Part shown: positions 59,501-64,000 of the stretch, piece by piece
Position numbering within the stretch: position 1 is the stretch's first letter
Layout: the number at the start of each line of letters is the position of its first letter
Source: a virus
DNA: 64,000 nt
Virus record (IMG/VR): IMGVR_UViG_3300010885_054390
Span: 1-64,000 of that record
Reading direction: 5' to 3' (one strand)
Program-made: the position numbers and the translations under genes
The notes under the pieces: model-generated
Told to the model about the DNA's origin: nothing
What the model saw: only the letters and a program-made list of their open reading frames with translations
The model's database searches: none

Positions 59501-59709
59501 TTCCGCAAGGAATACATATCTCTGGCGACCAGCTTGTATCCGTCAGAATCCTGACCCATTAAATCTGGTGAGGCAATAGCTTTTAAAGAAGAAAAAATAT
59601 ACGAAGGTTTTCCTAAGTTAACTAAGGCCTTGGTCTTGCCCACAATTCCGCCCGGAAGATCGGCCAAGAAAGACTTGATTGCTAATCCTAGAAGTGATGT
59701 TGAGGCCAT
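56560..59709 (-). CDS. Large LamG-like tail/adhesion protein, 1049 aa
   Basis: Ser/Thr/Asn/Tyr-rich and beta-dominated. The N-terminal 100 residues contain a helical virion-anchor-like region (LRNIRSALQAQIDAFQVKIT). The C-terminal third (from FFMVFRIRPDWAE, about residue 745, to the end) has the strand pattern of a LamG/concanavalin-like lectin fold. Probable receptor-binding or fibre protein. No signal peptide, consistent with virion incorporation. Confidence 0.6.
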   Translation of the reverse strand: MASTSLLGLAIKSFLADLPGGIVGKTKALVNLGKPSYIFSSLKAIASPDLMGQDSDGYKLVARDMYSLRNIRSALQAQIDAFQVKITAIKNLLSSLFPSSIAKSTVAMIMPANGSLSDLQLKEKLLYQYDANGNQLSTFVKDPIKFTPISATECLLDLGTSNGYSNYISLGNGIYRPETKTGPAEAIYDFDVVTIQWVEGAVNGVGGVTKKRSDMQIAGPFYATEDYSGEFRKTDTGSGRFAYVLKMCRGSGDTFASLLAASAQNVSCTIIKKQERKFICVTNYVIGSSDIASIKRTSNVTTIVLKDGTNWLGNVDLASTDISDERVVKNQPLVVRATGSLSDFAGAYSVLSVNRKTRTITYNNFSSASPTTSTFTTPSIEISIEPFYTTQFSSGDAVSMTFLRTGNNSVVDHYTDMIVGDTYNVGSRKGFYLYGKNEQDYIMANYYFDSPLGGWGYRQAAFITNFASSSLKGSSKVFTARQFIRGFATPKSPSFSRGNILSTSTKSFWNRTTSNAADVVLGLSFPGQVQVNGSLEVRQQINFNTTAVLSQYPTSLSGASTASPYYQYFNKEKDLTHLFQLKVGGETCYLPAVSLEDQVFRYEQSFISKQTELTQTAIVSLDKFYTTGNTFTFQKGGDWKSSTNTTNVFFGELFQPLIRNFSTNYANQYANVMPTKEYWMASNRLSKNANEASNVSLNAYYETMPSSTFTYYTKEDRSITPSQPFRSAYNGIGAYQNTSNTDLDTDTLMPTNAATFFMVFRIRPDWAETQPDAISGATTPQVIASQGADWETISTLPFGGASTNYYTDNGLGWLLYTKGFDNSNRTLYFTNPGPWNELCDTTSWGVKYSAPTRKLGFSQELALTKTLAPGLFYFLAFTFETRDASNNLISNSDMDASYTSTLTPNAYPAGYGAYLPTSSSIDNMRPTTINFYAGVGTSGVVSLTPGSNSLKIIRATKKRGSYSNRFGRRLGVGLTHNNDTIYNLQNGWYNGYVNNVYVPYSYEKFRVACPMDIAMVGQVDDVMNSAQLGTLFSSLRTGTFSGLNWGTPI

Positions 59710-59715
59710 AAATTT

Positions 59716-60672
59716 TTAAGGTTTGTAGACTGGAAGTTTAACGGCAATATCCCCTACGGCAATATTGTAATGTTTAATTTTAGCGGAAGGAGAGTTTTCA
59801 CAAACAGTTTTTACAGTTGTAAAATTAGCTGTGCCTTTTGCAAAGTAAGTATTCGCAACGGTAATGCCATTAGCCACGGTGAGAGACCCTTCAATTAAAA
59901 CTGTATTTCTTCCGGTCGGAGGAGTTATCTGTATTTTATCTCCGTCTCCTTCAATCTGTGACCATTGAACTTGCCCCGTTGCTAAATCTAAGCTCTCCGA
60001 TGGGGTTATTTCTGCCGCTGTCGCAAATGACCCCCTCCAAAATGTTGTCGCTATAAAAACTCCGGGGGAAGTAATATTGTTTTCCGGCTCTTGCGTGTTT
60101 GTAAGTTTTACTGTTATAGAGCTGTTAATCGAAGTTACTAGGGCTGTTGCGGAATCTATTTGAGCCTGTACATCGTTTTCGGAGGCAGTTTTGTTTTTAG
60201 AAAAACCAACAATTCCCATAAAATCATTTCTAATGAAAGGCGGGTTTTCTTCGGATACAGCCTGCAATATAGGAAGCATATCGGGGTCTATGTTTAGATT
60301 TCTTTGAGCTTCTTTTTGCAAATCCGCAGACTCCGCTAGCTCCGAAAGATAGTTTTCCGATGTAAAACCGCGTTTTCTTACGGCTAACTCTAAGTCAACG
60401 TAATCTTTTCCGTAGTCGTTGTAGGCAGTAATTCGATAGTAAAAAACCCCCGATACCGTTACAAGCCCGCTAAGCTTTCCGCTTAAACGATCAAAGGTAA
60501 GATTTGGAAGCGGGTTTTCACTTATTGTAAAATACTTTGGCGTTCCGGATCTTGGCGAAATTCGAGTCTCGTAATTAAAGTTCTTGCCCGTCAGGGTTAC
60601 GATAGAATCCCTTTTATTGAGCGTGTCCCCTCCTTTGGGGATTACAATTGGGGCATTAGATATTAAGGCCAT
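59716..60672 (-). CDS. Ig/cadherin-like tail protein, 318 aa
   Basis: Residues 1-95 include FNYETRISPRSGTPKYFTIS, GKLSGLVTVSGVFYYRI and TAYNDYGKDYVDLELAV, the putative-Ig (He_PIG/cadherin-like) pattern. A coiled-coil-like middle (about 105-180) and a beta C-terminus (about 185-318) suggest trimeric fibre architecture. 6 bases separate it from the 1049-aa gene. Confidence 0.58.
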   Translation of the reverse strand: MALISNAPIVIPKGGDTLNKRDSIVTLTGKNFNYETRISPRSGTPKYFTISENPLPNLTFDRLSGKLSGLVTVSGVFYYRITAYNDYGKDYVDLELAVRKRGFTSENYLSELAESADLQKEAQRNLNIDPDMLPILQAVSEENPPFIRNDFMGIVGFSKNKTASENDVQAQIDSATALVTSINSSITVKLTNTQEPENNITSPGVFIATTFWRGSFATAAEITPSESLDLATGQVQWSQIEGDGDKIQITPPTGRNTVLIEGSLTVANGITVANTYFAKGTANFTTVKTVCENSPSAKIKHYNIAVGDIAVKLPVYKP

Positions 60673-60673
60673 A

Positions 60674-61774
60674 TTAGTTTAATTTCTCTGTCTTAACGTA
60701 GAATTTCCTACCCGGCTCGCTGTCTGCGTTGAGCACAATCATGTATCCGGTATCAGAGGAAACGTTTGCAGGTATTCTATTTTGTAGGCCACCCTGCCCA
60801 GAGTTTGAGTCTACGGCAATATTAAAAGTTGTTCCTACACGAAGATAATCTACCGAAACATTAACGGGCTCAAATACTTGACCCGGAATTGGCTGCTTGT
60901 ATGGCTTTACGACTTGATTGCTGGCTCCCGTAGATGTGGTTGAGTAATCTCCAACAGTCCAGTATCCGAAGGTATCTTGTTTAATCGCCACCGGTTCGGC
61001 GCCCGTTTTGTCTTTTATATAAAATTCATTCGCATAAGCAGGGCCAAACATAGCATACGGAGTTGGGAAAACTGGGGAGGCTTTGTTAAGAGAATTGGTA
61101 GCTCTTTGCGTAAAAGAAGAAAACTCTGATTTTAATTGACTTAGAACAGATGATATTTTGCCCTTAAACCCTTTTACATATTGAAATACTGTTAGGGATA
61201 AATATGAAGAAGCCTTCGGAAATGTTGCGTCCGACAAACCACCAACCATAAAATCGGGAGCCTCTACAAGCTGAGCTACTGCATATACGTCATCCGGATG
61301 AGTTGCTGTATCCGGATACGCACCGTCTTTTTCTGTTACCCCAAGAAGTAAATTTTTTAAAGCCGTCCATTGGTAGGCGAAACCCGATAAAAGAAATTCT
61401 TTAAAAGCAAGATCAACGCGAAGACCGCGAGCCGTTTGCCGAAGAGCTTGAGATGGAGTCCCAACGGTTAAAGGGGCGGGGTCTGCGGATTGCTCGGAAG
61501 CATTTCTAGCGAACAATTTGACGTAGTACGTTGTATTGGGTAGAAGATTTGTAACTTCCCATCGAGTGCCGGAAATTACCTTCCCGTTGTAGCCGGGGTG
61601 AAAATTAGAAAGCACGTTCAGAAAAGTACTTGTATTTGTATCAGATACTTCTGTGTTTGTTCGAGCAACATACAAAAGATACTCAGAGGCATTCAGCACG
61701 GAAGACCACTCAAGCACAAAAGAAGTAGCCGTAAGAGATGTAACCGGCTTTAAAATAGGAATAGAAAGAGCCAT
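60674..61774 (-). CDS. Fibronectin type III tail protein, 366 aa
   Basis: Residues 1-105 form an FN3 domain: VTSLTATSFVLEWSSVLNAS, YLLYVARTN and WEVTNLLPNTTYYVKLFARN. A helical region (about 160-235) and beta C-terminus follow. FN3 domains are common carbohydrate-adhesive modules on phage particles. AGGA precedes the ATG. Part of the leftward fibre/adhesion operon. Confidence 0.62.
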   Translation of the reverse strand: MALSIPILKPVTSLTATSFVLEWSSVLNASEYLLYVARTNTEVSDTNTSTFLNVLSNFHPGYNGKVISGTRWEVTNLLPNTTYYVKLFARNASEQSADPAPLTVGTPSQALRQTARGLRVDLAFKEFLLSGFAYQWTALKNLLLGVTEKDGAYPDTATHPDDVYAVAQLVEAPDFMVGGLSDATFPKASSYLSLTVFQYVKGFKGKISSVLSQLKSEFSSFTQRATNSLNKASPVFPTPYAMFGPAYANEFYIKDKTGAEPVAIKQDTFGYWTVGDYSTTSTGASNQVVKPYKQPIPGQVFEPVNVSVDYLRVGTTFNIAVDSNSGQGGLQNRIPANVSSDTGYMIVLNADSEPGRKFYVKTEKLN

Positions 61775-61782
61775 AAATTACT

Positions 61783-64000
61783 TTATCCTTCCTCGCATTG
61801 AACGCTAGCTGTAACCGTAATTGGCAACCCAGAGTTTTCGACGCTAGTCATATTTTTTGCCGTAACAAAGAATGTGTAATCTCCCGGCCCACGAATTGCG
61901 GTTCCGTTGTATGAGAAGAAATTTGAGAGGTCAAAATTAAACGGCTTTATGAAATTTGTTCCGGTTTGCCTATTAGCACTTATAAAGAACGACCCGAGCA
62001 ATTCAAACTTGCTCGTGTCAAGTTTTTGCGTGCAGTCCGTATCTACCAATATACCGCTGTTTTCGTTCTGATCTCGGAAGGTAACCGGCAATCTGACGGA
62101 ACTTCCGGAAACTTGCGCCTCAATTCCGGGTCGACCCCAAGAAAAATTATTTTCCGCCGATAAAAGTGGTATGCGTTTTATCCACTCATAAGCTGTCTCA
62201 TTAGCGCGACGTGCCGGGAATTGAGTTCCTGAGCCAATAAGACTTTTGCCGTAAATTTTTTGAAGAACCTGATGTGCAGCAGTTCCCGCATACAACGAGT
62301 CTGGTTGACCTAAGAATCTCACAGCTCTTTGCTCAATATCGTTGGTGCTTGGATTGGTTGAAATAGTTACATTTTTAATTGAAGACCCGGGGGACAAAAG
62401 AAACACGAGATGCACGCCGCTTGCGGCTGGATTTCGAATGTAGTTTTGACTTTCCATGCCTCTAGAGGCGCCCCCAATAATTCGTGTAAATGAAGTGTTG
62501 TACAGTAACGAGCTTGGGAGATTATCGAAGGTGTACTTAGTTGCTGAGAAATCTTGGTTAGTATAGGTCCTGCCTTCGGTGCCTTCAGAAAAAAATCCGT
62601 AGGCTCCGTGAAGTGAATACGGGGTAAAATAGAGCGGCCACATTCCTTCTACTAGTTCAGAGGCTACAAAATTAGCCCAGCTTGAAGAATTCATAATTGC
62701 AGATGCTTGTCCGGAGGGAAGGCTTGTTTTGTGGTAATAAAAACCAGCGTATACATTTCCGGATACCTCGTAGCTAAAATTGAAAAACGGATCAAAGATT
62801 GGATCGCTCATCATTACCATGTCGGTGTGTTTAAAATTGAGAGTATACCCAACCTTTGCGAGTTCGGCTGTATCTGGGGATAGGTTAAAGTTATAAAAAT
62901 ACGGATCGCGCAAAGAAGAAAACGGATCTGGACTAAGAGCGCCTGCGTCAGCTACTCGCATAGCGAAAAAATTGGGATCTTTGTCAGTAGAAACTCCCGA
63001 AACAAGTCCGCCCCTTAGGTACACGTTTGGCGAAGTGTCCGCGCCCAAAAGATACCGCCTTCTCGCAGGATCTACGGAAGTTGGTCTGGTGGGGCAATTG
63101 TCTTCTTCCTCGGGAAGATTGAAAGTTCCGTTAGAGGGCTGCGACCAATCGGGTGCCAAGTAGCAAGGCGGGACATAGGACCACCAAGGAGTATTAGAAT
63201 TCTTTTTAAAGAAAAAGTTTTTGGAATTGTTAGCGTCTGGGAACAGTCCGCTAAGCGAATAATTGTAGCCGTCTGGGTAGGATATAACCTTCCCAATTGT
63301 ACTTTGAGTATCGGAAACTCCTGAGGCAGTCCACATATCTACTCGAAGCGGATAATTATTTGTAGTGCTGCTTGATGTCGCTGAAATAGAAAGTCTTTTT
63401 GGAACAATTACTTTGTAGTTTCTGGTATCTGTGGCAGCCCCCGGAATTGAGTCTGCGGTTAAACGTTTTTTCATCTTCGTTTTGTAACGAGTAGCTATAA
63501 CTGGAAACACGTCGGAGCTGCTTATTTTTTCCATTCCAGAATCCTTAGACTGAATGGTGCAAGGGCAGCCAAATTCATTTGCGGGCCATGTCCCAACAAA
63601 AGCCCAAGCTGCTCCGGGTGAGGCTGTTCCGGAGGCTCCCGTAATAGTCGCGGTAAGGCCGCCATTAAAGACAATTTCGTAGTTAGAGGGGTTAGCTTGT
63701 ATAGCTGGCCCCCAAGCCGGATTCCCGAGGCCAACGGTAACTGAGTTAGTGGAAACAGCGGATTGGCCCGAGAAATTCATTAGATTTGGTATAATCAAAG
63801 TGCGGGCTTGCGAGTTAAAAGCGGGTATTGTTTTAACTCCGCCGGAGACATCTGTGATTTGAGGGGAGTTAGGATTTCCGCCATCAATGTAAACGCTAAC
63901 GCCGTATTTGCTAAGAGAAAGCATACCTTGATCGTTGACAGTTCCGTTTGCCGAGACTAGCCGGTAGAAGACCTTGAACCAAGGCGTCGATAGAGTTGGA
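61783..64000 (-). CDS. Large tail/adhesion protein (partial, N-terminus outside window)
   Basis: An ATG at 63924 could give 713 aa, but the frame stays open to the window edge and upstream codons read WFKVFYRLVSANGTVNDQG in natural continuity with MLSLSKYGVSVYIDGG. The true start is therefore beyond 64000. Beta-rich, Ser/Asn/Pro/Tyr-rich; repeats of small beta domains; the C-terminus ends with ITVTASVQCEEG. Probable fibre or adhesion subunit read before the FN3 and Ig-like genes. Confidence 0.6.
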   Translation of the reverse strand, partial: PTLSTPWFKVFYRLVSANGTVNDQGMLSLSKYGVSVYIDGGNPNSPQITDVSGGVKTIPAFNSQARTLIIPNLMNFSGQSAVSTNSVTVGLGNPAWGPAIQANPSNYEIVFNGGLTATITGASGTASPGAAWAFVGTWPANEFGCPCTIQSKDSGMEKISSSDVFPVIATRYKTKMKKRLTADSIPGAATDTRNYKVIVPKRLSISATSSSTTNNYPLRVDMWTASGVSDTQSTIGKVISYPDGYNYSLSGLFPDANNSKNFFFKKNSNTPWWSYVPPCYLAPDWSQPSNGTFNLPEEEDNCPTRPTSVDPARRRYLLGADTSPNVYLRGGLVSGVSTDKDPNFFAMRVADAGALSPDPFSSLRDPYFYNFNLSPDTAELAKVGYTLNFKHTDMVMMSDPIFDPFFNFSYEVSGNVYAGFYYHKTSLPSGQASAIMNSSSWANFVASELVEGMWPLYFTPYSLHGAYGFFSEGTEGRTYTNQDFSATKYTFDNLPSSLLYNTSFTRIIGGASRGMESQNYIRNPAASGVHLVFLLSPGSSIKNVTISTNPSTNDIEQRAVRFLGQPDSLYAGTAAHQVLQKIYGKSLIGSGTQFPARRANETAYEWIKRIPLLSAENNFSWGRPGIEAQVSGSSVRLPVTFRDQNENSGILVDTDCTQKLDTSKFELLGSFFISANRQTGTNFIKPFNFDLSNFFSYNGTAIRGPGDYTFFVTAKNMTSVENSGLPITVTASVQCEEG

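Noticed and set aside
63925-64000. Start of the last gene at the ATG 63924
   Set aside because: The frame remains open to the window edge and reads as natural protein upstream, so the ATG is probably internal.
1-64000. CRISPR arrays, insertion sequences, integrase or lysogeny repressor
   Set aside because: No regularly spaced direct repeats, transposase motifs, integrase catalytic R-H-R-Y set or Ser recombinase domain were recognised.

Overview
The window is most of a tailed double-stranded DNA phage genome (Caudoviricetes). It carries terminase, portal, a coiled-coil scaffold-like protein and a capsid-like protein, a DNA polymerase/primase-helicase replication module, many tiny overlapping genes and one tRNA. 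There is no integrase, no conventional tape-measure gene and no long tail operon. A roughly 740-residue portal and an 11.4-kb gene for a 3795-residue polyvalent internal-virion-type protein suggest a podovirus-like virion. That morphology is an inference. The host is unknown; purine-rich AAGGAG-type ribosome sites are common on both strands. Both window ends cut a minus-strand gene (the capsid-like gene at base 1 and a tail-type gene at base 64000), so the window is an arbitrary cut of a larger, probably circular or circularly permuted map.

Layout. Bases 1-12881 (minus strand): head/packaging module, read right to left as TerL, portal, 98-aa protein, scaffold-like protein, a 602-aa protein with WQATQP repeats, a 962-aa LamG-like protein, a glycosyltransferase, a 39-aa basic protein, then the capsid-like gene. 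Bases 12957-21196 (plus): replication module with RuvC-like nuclease, SNF2-type helicase, DUF2800-type nuclease, a probable ssDNA-binding protein, family A DNA polymerase and primase-SF3 helicase. Then come tRNA-Tyr, a repeat cluster and small genes to 23380. Bases 23698-24258 (minus): a displaced small-terminase-like gene beside a 430-bp palindrome-rich intergenic region.

Bases 24697-40982 (plus): a long run of small accessory genes. It includes a SprT-like metallopeptidase, a CobS/MoxR-type AAA+ ATPase and its VWA-like partner, several domains of unknown function, a lysin-like 3D-domain protein, and a cassette of methyltransferase, DUF4406 and two 2OG-Fe(II) oxygenases. Bases 41001-41789 (minus): a membrane protein, an HNH nuclease and a small basic protein. 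Bases 42201-64000 (minus): the giant polyvalent protein, two further internal-virion-like proteins, and large LamG-, Ig- and FN3-type adhesion proteins.

Three global signals stand out. The 8-bp palindrome GTTTAAAC occurs at least 24 times, against about one expected. A 31-bp bipartite element with fixed spacing lies in six plus-strand intergenic gaps between 24.6 and 35.3 kb and is the best candidate for a phage-specific promoter. Several minus-strand operons begin with a -35/-10 pair (mostly 16-bp spacer) whose -10 box lies only 6-9 bases from the ATG with no ribosome site, which predicts leaderless mRNAs.
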